DNA of 64,000 nt, taken from NCBI RefSeq assembly GCF_900119735.1, contig NZ_FPJW01000004.1, positions 160,011 to 224,010 on the forward strand. Reading direction: 5' to 3'. Under the pieces are notes generated by a model. The model was not told where the DNA came from, searched no databases, and saw only the letters and a program-made list of their open reading frames with translations. Position 1 is the first letter of the stretch; every line of letters begins with the position of its first letter. Shown in pieces: positions 1-10,904 of the stretch. This DNA comes from Marinospirillum alkaliphilum DSM 21637 (GTDB lineage: Bacteria; Pseudomonadota; Gammaproteobacteria; Pseudomonadales; Halomonadaceae). The position numbers and the translations under genes are program-made.

Positions 1-1
1 G

Positions 2-1351
2 GATACCATTACAGCCATTGCCACTCCGCCCGGTCGGGGTGGTGTCGGTATTGTGCGTGTTTCAGGCCCTTTATGCGGTGAAATAGCCAAATCCTTCCTG
101 GGCCACCAACCCAAACCCCGTTATGCCCATTTTGGGCCTTTTTATGATCTCCAGGGCCAGGTGATTGATGAAGGGATTGCGCTATTTTTCCCCGGACCTA
201 ATTCTTTTACCGGTGAAGACGTGCTGGAGTTTCAGGGCCATGGTGGTCCGATGTTGCTGGATCGACTGTTGGAAAACCTGCTGTTGGTCGGCGCACGCCT
301 GGCTTTGCCTGGTGAATTCAGTCAGCGGGCATTTCTTAATGACAAGCTGGATCTGACACAGGCAGAAGCCATTGCAGACCTGATTGATGCCAGCTCACGT
401 CAGGCAGCAGAAAATGCACTCAAGTCGCTGCAGGGTGTTTTTTCCAGCAAGGTTCATGAACTGGTAGAACAATTAACCCAATTGCGAATTTATGTCGAAG
501 CAGCCATTGATTTTCCAGAAGAGGAAATTGATTTTATCAGTGATGGTCATGTCAGCCAGCAATTGTTCACCATTCAACAACAGTTGTCTGCCATACGCAA
601 CGAAGCACGTCAGGGCTGCCTGTTACGGGACGGCATGAATGTAGTGCTGGCTGGTCGCCCCAATGCCGGTAAATCCAGCCTGCTGAATGCACTGGCAGGG
701 CAGGAACGTGCACTGGTCACTGATATTGCGGGAACCACGCGTGATGTCTTGAAGGAACACATCCACATTGATGGTATGCCCTTGCACATCATTGATACTG
801 CAGGCCTCAGGGAAACTGAAGATCTGGTGGAAAAACTGGGTGTTGAAAGAGCCTGGCAGGAAATTGAAAAGGCTGATCGGATTTTACTGCTGGTGGATGC
901 ACAAACCACTGAAAGCCTTGACCCCTACCAGATCTGGCCTGAATTTGTAGCACGCCTGCCACATCCTGAACGCCTGACATTGGTACGTAATAAAATTGAT
1001 CTGAGTGGCGAAACTGAAACCTGTGATTTATCCACAACCCCTCCGGTAATCCGGATTTCTGCCAAGAAAAAACAGGGTGTGGATAACTTGAGACAACACC
1101 TGAAGCAGGTGATGGGTTTTCAAAACACCACAGAGGGTGGGTTTTCAGCAAGACGTCGTCACCTCGATGCCTTGCAGCGTGCCGATGAAATCATCGCAGC
1201 AGGCTATCAGCAACTGGAACTGCATGGTGCAGGTGAACTGCTGGCTGAAGATCTGCGCCAGGCTCAGGAAATTTTGGGTGAAATCACCGGTGCTTTTTCA
1301 GCTGATGATCTGCTGGGACGGATTTTTGGTGAGTTTTGTATCGGTAAATAG
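2..1351 (+). CDS. mnmE: tRNA modification GTPase MnmE, 5' end missing
   Basis: MnmE is a G protein that works with MnmG to place the (carboxymethyl)aminomethyl group on U34 of certain tRNAs. The reading frame is open from base 2, where it encodes [20 protein letters not shown], the conserved N-terminal region just after the family's start; only a few codons should lie outside the window. The GTP-binding P loop GRPNAGKSS is encoded near 652-678, DTAGLRE (G3) near 795-815 and NKID (G4) near 989-1000. The protein ends in CIGK, the conserved C-terminal motif with its functional cysteine. An internal GTG at 53 is not the true start. The DUF488 gene downstream is convergent with a gap of only 28 bases. 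Confidence 0.97.
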   Translation, partial: DTITAIATPPGRGGVGIVRVSGPLCGEIAKSFLGHQPKPRYAHFGPFYDLQGQVIDEGIALFFPGPNSFTGEDVLEFQGHGGPMLLDRLLENLLLVGARLALPGEFSQRAFLNDKLDLTQAEAIADLIDASSRQAAENALKSLQGVFSSKVHELVEQLTQLRIYVEAAIDFPEEEIDFISDGHVSQQLFTIQQQLSAIRNEARQGCLLRDGMNVVLAGRPNAGKSSLLNALAGQERALVTDIAGTTRDVLKEHIHIDGMPLHIIDTAGLRETEDLVEKLGVERAWQEIEKADRILLLVDAQTTESLDPYQIWPEFVARLPHPERLTLVRNKIDLSGETETCDLSTTPPVIRISAKKKQGVDNLRQHLKQVMGFQNTTEGGFSARRRHLDALQRADEIIAAGYQQLELHGAGELLAEDLRQAQEILGEITGAFSADDLLGRIFGEFCIGK

Positions 1352-1379
1352 CAGCGATTTAAGGTTATTCAGCCTTAGA

Positions 1380-1808
1380 TCAAAAGTCTTTGCTGAATTG
1401 TGCCAGGTAACAGGGTGGTGAGCTTGGTTCATTGCCTTCGGCTAACTGGTCATCTCTTTCCAGCAGAACCAGCAGTTGCCTCTGAATCGTCGGCAGGTGG
1501 GACATTTCAGGCCTTTGTGCTGCGGTTAATAAATCCACACGGCCCTGACGGGCTGCACACATCAGTGGTAAAAATAACGCCTCAAGTGTTTTCAGCTCAT
1601 TGCTGTAAGCGTTGCTGAATGCTAGAAAATCCATCTCTCCCCGATGAAAGCTGCGTCTGAGATTGTGGGACGGAGCAATTTCCGGTAACCACAGGTCCAG
1701 TGCCAGTTCCTCGGCTTTTTTTCCTCTTGACCACAAACGATCGGTTAATACCCTGAATGCAGGTTCAATGGGTTGATAAATGCGTCGTAAGTGAATGGGG
1801 TATTTCAT
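1380..1808 (-). CDS. DUF488 family protein (YeaO-like)
   Basis: A 142-residue protein of the DUF488/YeaO family, whose biochemical role is not established. The family signature is visible at the N terminus: VLTDRLWSRG near residues 20-29, then LALDLWLPEIAPS and LRRSFH, as in family members. The ATG at 1808 follows a GA-rich stretch on the minus strand. It faces mnmE and is divergent from mnmG across the DnaA-box region. The C-terminal third is glutamine- and leucine-rich and less family-like. No catalytic function can be assigned. Confidence 0.8.
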   Translation of the reverse strand: MKYPIHLRRIYQPIEPAFRVLTDRLWSRGKKAEELALDLWLPEIAPSHNLRRSFHRGEMDFLAFSNAYSNELKTLEALFLPLMCAARQGRVDLLTAAQRPEMSHLPTIQRQLLVLLERDDQLAEGNEPSSPPCYLAQFSKDF

Positions 1809-1880
1809 GCCACACTCCAGTGTATAAAGCAGCTGAATCCTTGGAAAAAACCTGTTGAGTCATCACTGATTATTCAGGGT

Positions 1881-2070
1881 AGTGGATAAAACCCTCTGTC
1901 ATCCACAGGTTATCACAACATCAGCACTGCTTTTTAACGGCTAACCGCTGCACTTATCCATTCAGCATAATCAGCACTACTAAGGCCTGGAGTAATTTAT
2001 CCACAGAAATCATCCACATAGTAATAACTAAAACATCAGTTCTTTTTTTCAGTTCATTAATTGTTATGAC
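1881..2070. other. DnaA-box cluster with AT-rich stretch, candidate oriC
   Basis: The 354-base gap between the DUF488 gene and mnmG contains an exact DnaA box TTATCCACA at 1997-2005, one-mismatch boxes TCATCCACA at 1899-1907 and 2010-2018, a one-mismatch box on the minus strand at 1881-1889 and a weaker TTATCCATT at 1954-1962. An AT-rich segment with T and A runs follows at 2041-2070 and could be an unwinding element. In E. coli and Vibrio oriC adjoins gidA (mnmG), and here parAB follow closely. Pseudomonas instead uses the dnaA-rpmH gap, so this may be an origin, an auxiliary DnaA-binding site or a DnaA-controlled mnmG promoter. Only one GATC (2110-2113) is present, unlike E. coli oriC. Confidence 0.55.
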
Positions 2071-2162
2071 AAAGGCTGAAACAAAGGATTTCTGCTGCTG
2101 TAAAGGCGTGATCAAGCTATAATCAGCCGTTTTCCCTGAAGCAAGTTCTCCGAGGTGTATCC

Positions 2163-4049
2163 GTGGATTATCCAACCCGCTTTGATGTGCTCGTGATTGG
2201 CGGTGGCCACGCAGGAACGGAAGCCGCATTGGCTGCTGCACGCATGGGCTGTAAAACCCTGCTGTTGACCCACAATGTTGAAACCTTGGGTCAGATGTCC
2301 TGTAATCCGGCCATTGGCGGCATCGGCAAAAGCCATCTGGTGCGGGAAGTGGATGCGCTCGGCGGTGCCATGGCAAGGGCAACGGATCGGGGCGGTATTC
2401 AGTTCCGTGTGCTTAATGCCCGCAAGGGACCGGCAGTGCGTGCCACTCGTGCCCAGGCCGATCGAGTGCTTTATAAGGCGGCGATTCGCCATATCCTGGA
2501 AAATCAGCCGAATTTACAGATTTTTCAACAGGCTGTTGATGATCTGATCGTTCAAGGGGATCAGGTCAAAGGTGTTGTCACCCAATCCGGTATACGTTTT
2601 TACGCCACCAGCGTGGTACTGACCGCTGGAACTTTCCTGGGTGGTTTGATCCACATCGGGTTGCAGAATCATGCCGGTGGCCGGGCAGGTGATCCGCCAT
2701 CGATTGCACTGGCTCAGCGTTTGCGTGAATTGCCGTTGCGCGTTGGTCGCTTGAAAACAGGGACACCTCCGCGGATTGATGCCCGTAGCATCGATTTTTC
2801 CGGTATGGAGGCTCAGCCCAGTGATGATCCGATTCCGGTGATGTCTTTTTTGGGGCAACCGGAAGAACACCCGGAGCAGGTGAGTTGTTATATCACCCAT
2901 ACCAATGAGCGCACCCACGAAATCATTCGCAATAATCTGGATCGTTCACCCATGTACTCGGGTGTTATTGAAGGCATCGGGCCGCGTTATTGCCCCTCCA
3001 TTGAAGACAAGATTCATCGTTTTGCAGATAAAAACAGTCATCAGGTTTTTCTGGAGCCTGAAGGACTCACCACCCATGAAATTTACCCGAATGGCATTTC
3101 CACATCCTTGCCATTTGATGTACAGCTGGATCTGGTGCGTTCAATCCGTGGCATGGAACAGGCGCACATCACTCGTCCCGGTTATGCCATCGAATACGAT
3201 TACTTTAATCCACAGGACCTGCAGCCAACCCTGGAAACAAAAGTTATCCACAACCTGTTTTTTGCTGGTCAGATCAATGGCACCACCGGTTATGAAGAAG
3301 CGGCAGCACAAGGCTTGCTGGCAGGTTTGAATGCGGGTTTGCGTGCGCAGGAAAAAGAAGGCTGGTGCCCGCGACGTGATGAAGCCTACATCGGTGTGCT
3401 GGTGGATGATCTGATCACGCTGGGAACCTCCGAGCCTTATCGCATGTTTACTTCGCGGGCTGAATACCGTCTGCTGTTGCGTGAAGACAATGCGGATCTG
3501 CGCCTGACTGAAAAAGGCCGCGAACTGGGATTGGTGGATGATCAGCGCTGGGCCGCTTTTGAAGCCAAACGGGAAGGGATTGAGCGGGAAATGGCACGCC
3601 TGAAGGATACCTTTGTGCATCCAGGTACTGCATCCGCTGAAACACTCAATGACAAGCTGTCGCAGCCGCTGTCCAGAGAGCAGACTTTGCTGGATCTGTT
3701 GCGTCGTCCGGAACTGGAATACTGGGATCTGGCCCATCTGGCCCCCGGTGAGTTGCCGAATGATCCACAGGTGCAGGAACAGGTGCAGATCCAGACCAAA
3801 TATGCGGGCTACATTGAACGCCAGGCTCAGGATATTGAAAGAGTCAGACGGCAGGAAGAAACCCTGTTACCGGCAAATCTGGATTACAGCCGGGTGGATG
3901 GTCTGTCGAATGAAATTCGCAACAAGCTGAGTGGCATCCGCCCAGCTACCCTGGCGCAGGCCAGCCGTATTCCCGGTGTGACCCCGGCAGCCATTTCGAT
4001 GTTGCTGATTCATTTGAAAAAACGTGATCTGGTGGCTAAGCAGGCATGA
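2163..4049 (+). CDS. mnmG: tRNA uridine-5-carboxymethylaminomethyl modification enzyme MnmG (GidA)
   Basis: MnmG is the FAD- and NADH-dependent partner of MnmE in wobble-uridine modification of tRNA. The 628-residue product has the family length (E. coli about 629). The dinucleotide-binding motif [12 protein letters not shown] lies at residues 11-22, followed by [15 protein letters not shown] with its conserved cysteine, then [18 protein letters not shown], the second conserved cysteine in [19 protein letters not shown], and [12 protein letters not shown]. The start is GTG at 2163, preceded by GAGGT at 2152-2156. It is the first gene of a mnmG-rsmG-parA-parB series; its stop overlaps the rsmG start by four bases (ATGA). 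Expression may be tied to the DnaA-box region just upstream. Confidence 0.98.
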   Translation: MDYPTRFDVLVIGGGHAGTEAALAAARMGCKTLLLTHNVETLGQMSCNPAIGGIGKSHLVREVDALGGAMARATDRGGIQFRVLNARKGPAVRATRAQADRVLYKAAIRHILENQPNLQIFQQAVDDLIVQGDQVKGVVTQSGIRFYATSVVLTAGTFLGGLIHIGLQNHAGGRAGDPPSIALAQRLRELPLRVGRLKTGTPPRIDARSIDFSGMEAQPSDDPIPVMSFLGQPEEHPEQVSCYITHTNERTHEIIRNNLDRSPMYSGVIEGIGPRYCPSIEDKIHRFADKNSHQVFLEPEGLTTHEIYPNGISTSLPFDVQLDLVRSIRGMEQAHITRPGYAIEYDYFNPQDLQPTLETKVIHNLFFAGQINGTTGYEEAAAQGLLAGLNAGLRAQEKEGWCPRRDEAYIGVLVDDLITLGTSEPYRMFTSRAEYRLLLREDNADLRLTEKGRELGLVDDQRWAAFEAKREGIEREMARLKDTFVHPGTASAETLNDKLSQPLSREQTLLDLLRRPELEYWDLAHLAPGELPNDPQVQEQVQIQTKYAGYIERQAQDIERVRRQEETLLPANLDYSRVDGLSNEIRNKLSGIRPATLAQASRIPGVTPAAISMLLIHLKKRDLVAKQA

Positions 4050-4690
4050 GTTATTTAAACACGGCTGAACATTTGCTGCGCAAGGGTATGCAGCAGATGC
4101 AGCTGGACATCAGTGAGCAGCAGTTACAGCAGTTACTGGAGTACCTGCAACTGCTGGATAAATGGAATCAGGCTTATAACCTGACTGCAGTGCGTGATCC
4201 ATTGGACATGGTCAGTCGGCATCTGCTTGATAGCCTGTCGATTTTACCTTATGTGGCAGCAGGTGAAATCACTGATGTGGGCTCTGGCGCTGGTTTACCC
4301 GGTATTCCGCTGGCCATCATGAAACCTGATTTAAAGGTCTTGTCACTGGATTCCAATGGTAAAAAAACCCGTTTCCAGTTTCAGGTGGCAGCAGCATTAA
4401 AACTACAGAACTTTGTTGTGCAACAGGTACGCGCTGAAAGTCTGCAGCCTGCTACAAGAACGCAACAGCTGGTGAGTCGAGCCTTTGCTAGTCTGGGTGA
4501 CTTCATTCGGTTAACAGAACCACTGGCGGCTCCGAATGCCCGCTGGCTGGCAATGAAAGGCCTGTACCCGGAAGATGAACTTGCGGCTTTGCCACAAGGT
4601 TTTGTTTTAAAGGAGACGCATCCATTGCAGGTTCCCGGAGAAGATGGACAGCGTCATCTGTTGGTTTTAGTCAGACAAGAAAACTGCTGA
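4046..4690 (+). CDS. rsmG: 16S rRNA (guanine-527 N7)-methyltransferase RsmG (GidB)
   Basis: RsmG methylates N7 of G527 in 16S rRNA using S-adenosylmethionine; loss gives low-level streptomycin resistance in other bacteria. The 214-residue protein carries [13 protein letters not shown] near residues 45-57, RHLLDSLS near 63-70 and the SAM-binding motif [14 protein letters not shown] near 82-95, followed by VSRAFASL. The ATG lies within the stop of mnmG (four-base overlap), so the two are translationally coupled. This gidA-gidB pairing is conserved around bacterial origins. parA follows after 84 bases in which I see no terminator. Confidence 0.97.
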   Translation: MSYLNTAEHLLRKGMQQMQLDISEQQLQQLLEYLQLLDKWNQAYNLTAVRDPLDMVSRHLLDSLSILPYVAAGEITDVGSGAGLPGIPLAIMKPDLKVLSLDSNGKKTRFQFQVAAALKLQNFVVQQVRAESLQPATRTQQLVSRAFASLGDFIRLTEPLAAPNARWLAMKGLYPEDELAALPQGFVLKETHPLQVPGEDGQRHLLVLVRQENC

Positions 4691-4774
4691 TCAAACTTTG
4701 TCATCCATGGACTTCCACTGGTGAGTGCGGGTTGCACTGATTGATCAGGGTTCTGCAAGCGAAAGGATAAGGCT

Positions 4775-5542
4775 GTGACCAAGATTTTTGCTGTGACCAA
4801 TCAGAAGGGTGGTGTTGGTAAAACAACGACCTGCGTTAACCTTGCGGCCTCTTTGGTTGCTACCAAACGTAAGGTGTTATTGGTGGATATGGACCCACAG
4901 GGCCATGCCACATTGGGCAGTGGCATCGATAAAAAACAATTACAAGCTTCAGTATATGACCTGTTGATGGGTGAAGCCGGTATCGAGGCAGTTCGAATAA
5001 CTGCTGAGGCAGGTGGTTACGATCTGCTGCCAGCCAATGTTGATCTGGCCGGGGCTGAAGTTGGGCTGATCAATGAGCCGCGTCGTGAGCGGAGACTGGC
5101 CGAAGCCCTGGAAAGCGTCAAAAAGGATTATGATTTTGTTCTGATTGATTGCCCGCCATCACTGAATCTATTGACCATCAATGCACTGACTGCCGCACGG
5201 GGAGTACTGGTCCCGGTGCAGTGTGAATACTATGCCCTGGAAGGTCTGACATCTTTACTGGATACCCTCAAACGGGTTGCCAGCTCAGTGAATCCCGGTC
5301 TTGAAATCACCGGTATCCTGCGTACCATGTATGATCCCCGCAACAGCCTGACGCAGGATGTTTCCAATCAATTGATTCAGTATTTTGAACGTCAGGTGCT
5401 GGGTACCGTGATTCCGCGTAATATCCGTCTGGCAGAAGCACCCAGTCACGGCATGCCGGTATTAAGTTATGATCCGAAGTCCAAAGGCAGTCTGGCCTAT
5501 CTGGCTTTAGCGGGTGAAATTCTGCGTCGTAACTCCCTGTAA
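4775..5542 (+). CDS. parA: Chromosome-partitioning ATPase ParA (Soj)
   Basis: ParA is the deviant-Walker ATPase that drives segregation of origin-proximal ParB-parS complexes over the nucleoid. The 255-residue protein starts at GTG 4775, with AAGGATAAGG just upstream. The Walker A motif KGGVGKTT lies at residues 11-18, DMDPQGHATLG near 39-49 and the Walker B region VLIDCPPSLN near 120-129. Length and motifs match the chromosomal Soj/ParA class rather than longer plasmid ParA with an HTH extension. parB follows 24 bases later, and the pair sits between rsmG and the atp operon as in Pseudomonas. Confidence 0.97.
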   Translation: MTKIFAVTNQKGGVGKTTTCVNLAASLVATKRKVLLVDMDPQGHATLGSGIDKKQLQASVYDLLMGEAGIEAVRITAEAGGYDLLPANVDLAGAEVGLINEPRRERRLAEALESVKKDYDFVLIDCPPSLNLLTINALTAARGVLVPVQCEYYALEGLTSLLDTLKRVASSVNPGLEITGILRTMYDPRNSLTQDVSNQLIQYFERQVLGTVIPRNIRLAEAPSHGMPVLSYDPKSKGSLAYLALAGEILRRNSL

Positions 5543-5566
5543 ACCCTTGGATACCACAGAAGGCTT

Positions 5567-6457
5567 ATGACACCAGCAAAAAAACGAGGACTAGGACGCG
5601 GATTGGATGCCCTGCTGGGTGCCGTTAATCCCGAACCAACCCAACTGGAAGCTGTGCAGACGGCTGAACAGCGCTTGCCGGAAGGTGAACTGAAAAAGCT
5701 GCCGATTGAACAGTTGCGACCAGGCAAATACCAACCTCGACGTGACATGCATCCGGAAGCACTGGAAGAGTTGGCTGCATCCATTCGACAGCAAGGTATC
5801 ATGCAGCCGGTAGTGGTGCGGCCACTGGGTTCTGGTCAGTATGAAATCATTGCTGGTGAACGGCGCTGGCGGGCCGCCCAACTGGCTGGTCTGGATGCAA
5901 TTCCGGCACTGGTGCGTGAAGCAGAAGACCGCGATGTGATTGCACTGGCCTTGATTGAAAACCTGCAGCGTGAAGACTTGAATCCAGTGGAAGAAGCCCT
6001 CGCGCTGCAGCGTTTGCAAAAAGAGTTTGAACTGACACAACAGCAGGTTGCCGACGCGGTTGGTAAATCACGCAGTGGCATCACCAACCTGTTGCGGTTA
6101 TTACAATTGCAACGGGATGTACGCCGCATGCTGGAGCATGGTGACCTGGAAATGGGTCATGCACGCGCACTGCTGGGGCTTGAAGAAAATCAGCAACTGG
6201 ATGCAGCCCGTCAGGTGGTTGCCAAGGGTATGTCGGTGCGTCAAACCGAGGCGTTGGTGCGTCATTTGCTGGAAAAGCCTGAAAAAACAAATGACAAGGC
6301 ACCAAAAGACCCGGATATCAGTCGTCTGGAACAGCAGTTGCAGGCCAGTTTGGGTGCACCGGTCAGCATTCAGCATTCCAGCAAAGGTAAAGGAAAGCTG
6401 GAAATACGTTATTCCAGCCTGGCTGAACTGGATGGCATCCTGCGCCACCTGCGTTAA
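5567..6457 (+). CDS. parB: Chromosome-partitioning protein ParB (Spo0J)
   Basis: ParB binds parS sites near the origin, spreads using its CTPase domain and is moved by ParA. The 296-residue protein begins with the chromosomal ParB signature KKRGLGRGLDALLG (residues 4-17), then the LRPGKYQPRRDM segment near 49-60, the GERRWRAAQLAG box near 96-107, and the DVIALALIENLQREDLNPVE segment. A helix-turn-helix follows around residues 150-180 (LTQQQVADAVGKSRSGITNL), then a linker and a C-terminal dimerisation domain. No exact canonical parS was noticed in the window. The gene ends about 150 bases before the atp operon. Confidence 0.97.
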   Translation: MTPAKKRGLGRGLDALLGAVNPEPTQLEAVQTAEQRLPEGELKKLPIEQLRPGKYQPRRDMHPEALEELAASIRQQGIMQPVVVRPLGSGQYEIIAGERRWRAAQLAGLDAIPALVREAEDRDVIALALIENLQREDLNPVEEALALQRLQKEFELTQQQVADAVGKSRSGITNLLRLLQLQRDVRRMLEHGDLEMGHARALLGLEENQQLDAARQVVAKGMSVRQTEALVRHLLEKPEKTNDKAPKDPDISRLEQQLQASLGAPVSIQHSSKGKGKLEIRYSSLAELDGILRHLR

Positions 6458-6509
6458 ACCGGGCTCTTGCACCTTGGTCGAAAGACCCGGTTAGACTGTC
6501 CGGTCATTG

Positions 6510-6538
6510 TTGAAGCCCAATGGCTTAATCTCTATAAT
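6510..6538 (+). promoter_or_regulatory. Sigma70-type promoter of the atp operon
   Basis: TTGAAG at 6510-6515 and a perfect TATAAT at 6533-6538 are separated by 17 bases, in the gap between parB and atpI. Transcription would start near 6545, giving a leader of about 60 bases to atpI. This is the best consensus promoter in this part of the window, fitting a highly expressed operon. Confidence 0.7.
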
Positions 6539-6603
6539 CCTTGGGCTTTGTAAAAAAGCGGTAACAAGGTAATCACAGAATGCGCAGCAGGACATAACGG
6601 AAG

Positions 6604-6978
6604 ATGGCAGATTTACCCCTTCCGCCCTATAAAAAACTGCTGTTACTGCAGCTGCTGACTGCGCTGGTGTTAGCGCTTTTGCTGGAAGTGTCATGGAAAG
6701 GTTCCGGTCTGTCTGCGCTATGGGGTGGCATGATAGCGCTGCTGCCGCAGGCAGTATTTGCTTACGTGATGTTTCGGCATCGTGGTGCAAGGCGTATAGG
6801 GAAGGCTGTTCAGCAGATGTTTATGGCTGAGTTGCTGAAGTTTGGTTTGACGGTTGTTCTTTTTGTACTGGTGTTTGTTGCAGTGCAACCCTCAAACCCA
6901 ATTTCACTTTTAATTGCTTACTCAGTGGTTCTGATGGCGCACTGGCTGGCACCATGGCTAATGCAGTCCAGACGATAA
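6604..6978 (+). CDS. atpI: ATP synthase assembly/accessory protein AtpI
   Basis: AtpI is a small membrane protein encoded first in many atp operons; it is thought to help assemble the c-ring or act in magnesium transport, and is not part of the finished enzyme. The 124-residue product has four predicted hydrophobic segments (about residues 10-26, 38-56, 74-96 and 100-120), the usual topology. The ATG at 6604 follows a GGAAG ribosome-binding site. It lies about 65 bases after the putative operon promoter and 24 bases before atpB. Sequence conservation in this family is low, so the assignment rests on topology and position. Confidence 0.88.
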   Translation: MADLPLPPYKKLLLLQLLTALVLALLLEVSWKGSGLSALWGGMIALLPQAVFAYVMFRHRGARRIGKAVQQMFMAELLKFGLTVVLFVLVFVAVQPSNPISLLIAYSVVLMAHWLAPWLMQSRR

Positions 6979-7839
<861 letters not shown>

Positions 7840-7854
7840 GCAAAGCAGTAACCA

Positions 7855-7880
7855 GCCTGTCTGCCGTGAGGCAGGCAGGC
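7855..7880 (+). other. Intercistronic hairpin between atpB and atpE
   Basis: GCCTGTCTGCC at 7855-7865 pairs with GGCAGGCAGGC at 7870-7880 (one G-U pair) around a GTGA loop, a GNRA-type tetraloop. It is followed only by GAGTTTTAG, so termination would be partial at most. It precedes the atpE leader and could block 3' decay of upstream RNA or protect the 5' end of the atpE segment. Confidence 0.6.
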
Positions 7881-7941
7881 GAGTTTTAGCAGTAACTTAA
7901 CCTCAACTCAACTTCAACCAACCTTAGTAACTTAGGAGTAA

Positions 7942-8172
<231 letters not shown>

Positions 8173-8185
8173 GACTGAGTTGATG

Positions 8186-8207
8186 AGGGTCAGCAACGTC
8201 TGACCCT
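8186..8207 (+). other. Intercistronic hairpin between atpE and atpF
   Basis: AGGGTCAG at 8186-8193 and CTGACCCT at 8200-8207 form an eight-base-pair stem with a six-base loop, 13 bases after the atpE stop. There is no U-run afterwards, so it is more likely a processing or stability element than a terminator. Confidence 0.55.
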
Positions 8208-8255
8208 GCAAAACTCTTTCTACGGACCTTCAACAATGGCAAAAGGTGTATCGCA

Positions 8256-8726
8256 ATGAATATGAATATGACCATTCTGGGTCAGTCAATTGCCTTCGCA
8301 CTCTTTGTCTGGTTCTGCATGAAGTTTGTATGGCCCCCGATTGCCGAGGCCATGCGCGAGCGCCAGAAGAAGATTGCCGATGGCCTGGATTCAGCCAGCC
8401 GCGCCCAGCGCGACCTGGAACTGGCTCAGGAAAAGGCGTCCCAGACCCTGCGTGAAGCCAAAGAGCAGTCTGCCCAGATTCTTGAGCAGACTAACAAGCG
8501 CGCGACCCTGATGATCGAAGAAGCCAAAGAGCAGGCCCGCGCCGAAGGCGAGCGTCTGATTGAAGCAGCCAAGGCCGAGATCACCCAGGAAATCAACCGT
8601 GCCAAGGATGAGCTTCGTGCTCAGATTTCTGCCCTGATTGTAGAAGGTGCTGAAAAAATCCTTGAAAGCTCTGTGGATGCAAAAGCACATAGCGAGCTGG
8701 TCGACAAACTCGCCAAACAACTGTAA
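8256..8726 (+). CDS. atpF: ATP synthase Fo subunit b
   Basis: Subunit b is the peripheral stalk linking Fo to F1. The 156-residue protein (E. coli 156) has one N-terminal membrane helix (about residues 7-26, ending in FVWPPI) followed by a long charged helix rich in Ala, Glu, Lys and Gln that forms the right-handed coiled coil dimer. The C-terminal segment [13 protein letters not shown] matches the family's delta-binding end. It starts at ATG 8256, 83 bases after atpE, and is 12 bases from atpH. Confidence 0.97.
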   Translation: MNMNMTILGQSIAFALFVWFCMKFVWPPIAEAMRERQKKIADGLDSASRAQRDLELAQEKASQTLREAKEQSAQILEQTNKRATLMIEEAKEQARAEGERLIEAAKAEITQEINRAKDELRAQISALIVEGAEKILESSVDAKAHSELVDKLAKQL

Positions 8727-8738
8727 GCGAGGTGTCTG

Positions 8739-9275
8739 ATGGCTGACAAGAACACACTCGCCAGGCCTTATGCGAAGGCCGCCTTTGAGTACGCGTTAAG
8801 TGAAGGCAAGCTGGCAGACTGGTCCGCAATGCTCAGTCTGGTAGCCGAAGCAGCTTCCAATAAAGAAGTTGCTGCGCTGTTGCTGAACCCGTCGCTGAAC
8901 AGTGATGCCAAAGCGGAAATCCTGCTCGAAATTTGCGCCGCAAAAATCGATGACCAGGGCCGCAACTTCATCAAGCTGTTGAGTGAAAAAAGCCGTTTAC
9001 CCCTGATTCCGGTGATTGCCGAAATCTATGAGGCTTTTAAAGCCGAGCAGGAAAAATCTGTTGAAGCCCAGGTGATCTCAGCTTTTGAACTGAGTGCCGA
9101 GCAGCAACAACTGCTGGTAGATGCACTGCGCAAGCGTTTAAACCGTGAGGTTAGCCTCAAGGTTGAAATTGACAAGCGTCTCATTGGCGGTGTTGTTATT
9201 CGCACCGGTGACCTGGTGATCGATGGCTCGCTTCGCGGCAAACTCGCGAAACTGGCCGAGTCATTGAAATCCTGA
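8739..9275 (+). CDS. atpH: ATP synthase F1 subunit delta
   Basis: Delta caps the F1 head and holds it to the b dimer. The 178-residue protein has the family start ([15 protein letters not shown], residues 6-20), the central helical bundle, and the C-terminal [18 protein letters not shown] segment near residues 156-173. The ATG at 8739 is preceded by GCGAGGTG. It is tightly spaced between atpF (12 bases) and atpA (16 bases). Confidence 0.97.
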   Translation: MADKNTLARPYAKAAFEYALSEGKLADWSAMLSLVAEAASNKEVAALLLNPSLNSDAKAEILLEICAAKIDDQGRNFIKLLSEKSRLPLIPVIAEIYEAFKAEQEKSVEAQVISAFELSAEQQQLLVDALRKRLNREVSLKVEIDKRLIGGVVIRTGDLVIDGSLRGKLAKLAESLKS

Positions 9276-9291
9276 TTTTGAGGGACAAGGC

Positions 9292-10836
9292 ATGCAGCAA
9301 CTGAATCCATCCGAGATCAGTGACATCATCAAGAAGCGCATCGGTAGCTTGGATGTCACTTCGAAAGCCCAGAACGAGGGCACCATCGTGAGTGTTGCTG
9401 ATGGTATCGTGAAAATTCACGGTCTCGGCGACGTCATGTATGGCGAAATGATTGAGTTTGAACAGGGCTCTTATGGTATGGCCCTGAACCTGGAGCGTGA
9501 CTCCGTAGGTGTGGTAGTACTGGGCGATTACCTCGGTCTGGCTGAAGGCCAGTCTGCCCGTTGTACTGGTCGCATCCTGGAAGTACCCGTCGGTGATGAA
9601 CTGCTGGGTCGTGTTGTCGACGCTCTGGGTAATCCGATTGATGGTAAAGGCCCGATTGATGCCAAGCAGACCGATGCGGTCGAAAAGGTAGCTCCGGGTG
9701 TAATCTGGCGTAAGAGTGTTGATCAGCCCCTGCAGACCGGCTACAAGGCCGTTGACGCGATGGTGCCGATTGGTCGTGGTCAGCGTGAGCTGATCATCGG
9801 TGACCGCCAGATTGGTAAAACTGCCATTGCAGTTGATGCCATCATCAACCAGAAAGGTACTGGTGTTAAGTGTATCTACGTTGCCGTGGGCCAGAAGCAG
9901 TCCACCATTGCCAACGTGGTACGTAAACTGGAAGAGCATGGTGCTCTGGCTCACACCATTGTGGTGGTCGCCTCTGCATCTGAAGCAGCTGCCCTGCAGT
10001 TCATTGCTCCTTACTCCGGTTGCACCATGGGTGAATACTTCCGCGATCGCGGCCAGGATTCCCTGATTGTTTATGATGACCTGACCAAGCAGGCCTGGGC
10101 TTACCGCCAGATCTCCCTGCTGCTGAAGCGTCCACCCGGACGTGAAGCTTACCCAGGTGACGTATTCTACCTGCACTCTCGCCTGCTGGAGCGTGCCTCC
10201 CGCGTCAGCGCTGAGTACGTGGAAAAGTTCACCAACGGTGAAGTGAAAGGTCAAACCGGCTCGCTGACGGCTCTGCCGATCATCGAAACCCAGGGTGGTG
10301 ACGTATCCGCGTTTGTACCGACCAACGTAATCTCCATTACAGATGGTCAGATCTTCGTGGAAACCAACCTGTTCAACTCAGGCATCCGTCCTGCGATGAA
10401 CGCCGGTATTTCTGTATCCCGCGTAGGTGGTGCAGCACAGACCAAGATCATCAAGAAACTGGGCGGTGGTATCCGTCTGGCTCTGGCTCAGTACCGTGAG
10501 CTGGCAGCCTTCTCCCAGTTTGCTTCCGATCTGGACGAAGCCACCCGCAAACAGCTGGAGCATGGTCAGCGCGTTACCGAGCTGATGAAGCAGAACCAGT
10601 ATGCGCCTATGTCCATCGCTGAGATGGGTGTATCGCTGTTTGCAGCGGAAAACCATTTCCTGGATGACATCGAAGTCAGCAAGATTCTGCCCTTCGAAAA
10701 GGCCCTGCACGCTTACATGCACGCTGAGCACGCTGGCCTGATGAAGCAGATCAATGACTCTGGTGATTTCAGCAAGGAAATCGAAGCGGCCCTCAAATCT
10801 GCTGTTGAGCAGTTTAAGGCCACCCAGTCCTGGTAA
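9292..10836 (+). CDS. atpA: ATP synthase F1 subunit alpha
   Basis: Alpha is the non-catalytic nucleotide-binding subunit of the F1 hexamer. The 514-residue protein (E. coli 513) has the N-terminal amphipathic segment, the beta-barrel, the P loop GDRQIGKTA near residues 170-178, and the arginine-finger region near [13 protein letters not shown] (around 371-383). [20 protein letters not shown] near 255-274 is also canonical. A clear hairpin lies in the 68-base gap before atpG. Confidence 0.98.
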   Translation: MQQLNPSEISDIIKKRIGSLDVTSKAQNEGTIVSVADGIVKIHGLGDVMYGEMIEFEQGSYGMALNLERDSVGVVVLGDYLGLAEGQSARCTGRILEVPVGDELLGRVVDALGNPIDGKGPIDAKQTDAVEKVAPGVIWRKSVDQPLQTGYKAVDAMVPIGRGQRELIIGDRQIGKTAIAVDAIINQKGTGVKCIYVAVGQKQSTIANVVRKLEEHGALAHTIVVVASASEAAALQFIAPYSGCTMGEYFRDRGQDSLIVYDDLTKQAWAYRQISLLLKRPPGREAYPGDVFYLHSRLLERASRVSAEYVEKFTNGEVKGQTGSLTALPIIETQGGDVSAFVPTNVISITDGQIFVETNLFNSGIRPAMNAGISVSRVGGAAQTKIIKKLGGGIRLALAQYRELAAFSQFASDLDEATRKQLEHGQRVTELMKQNQYAPMSIAEMGVSLFAAENHFLDDIEVSKILPFEKALHAYMHAEHAGLMKQINDSGDFSKEIEAALKSAVEQFKATQSW

Positions 10837-10844
10837 GTGCCCAT

Positions 10845-10873
10845 GAACCGGCTGATGCATAATCAACCGGTTC
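10845..10873 (+). other. Intercistronic hairpin between atpA and atpG
   Basis: GAACCGG at 10845-10851 pairs with CCGGTTC at 10867-10873, and an inner TGAT/ATCA pair (10853-10856, 10862-10865) extends the stem. No U-run follows, so this looks like an RNA stability or processing element. Confidence 0.5.
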
Positions 10874-10904
10874 AGGTACTTGTTGGCTAAGAAGGCGAAA
10901 GCGT

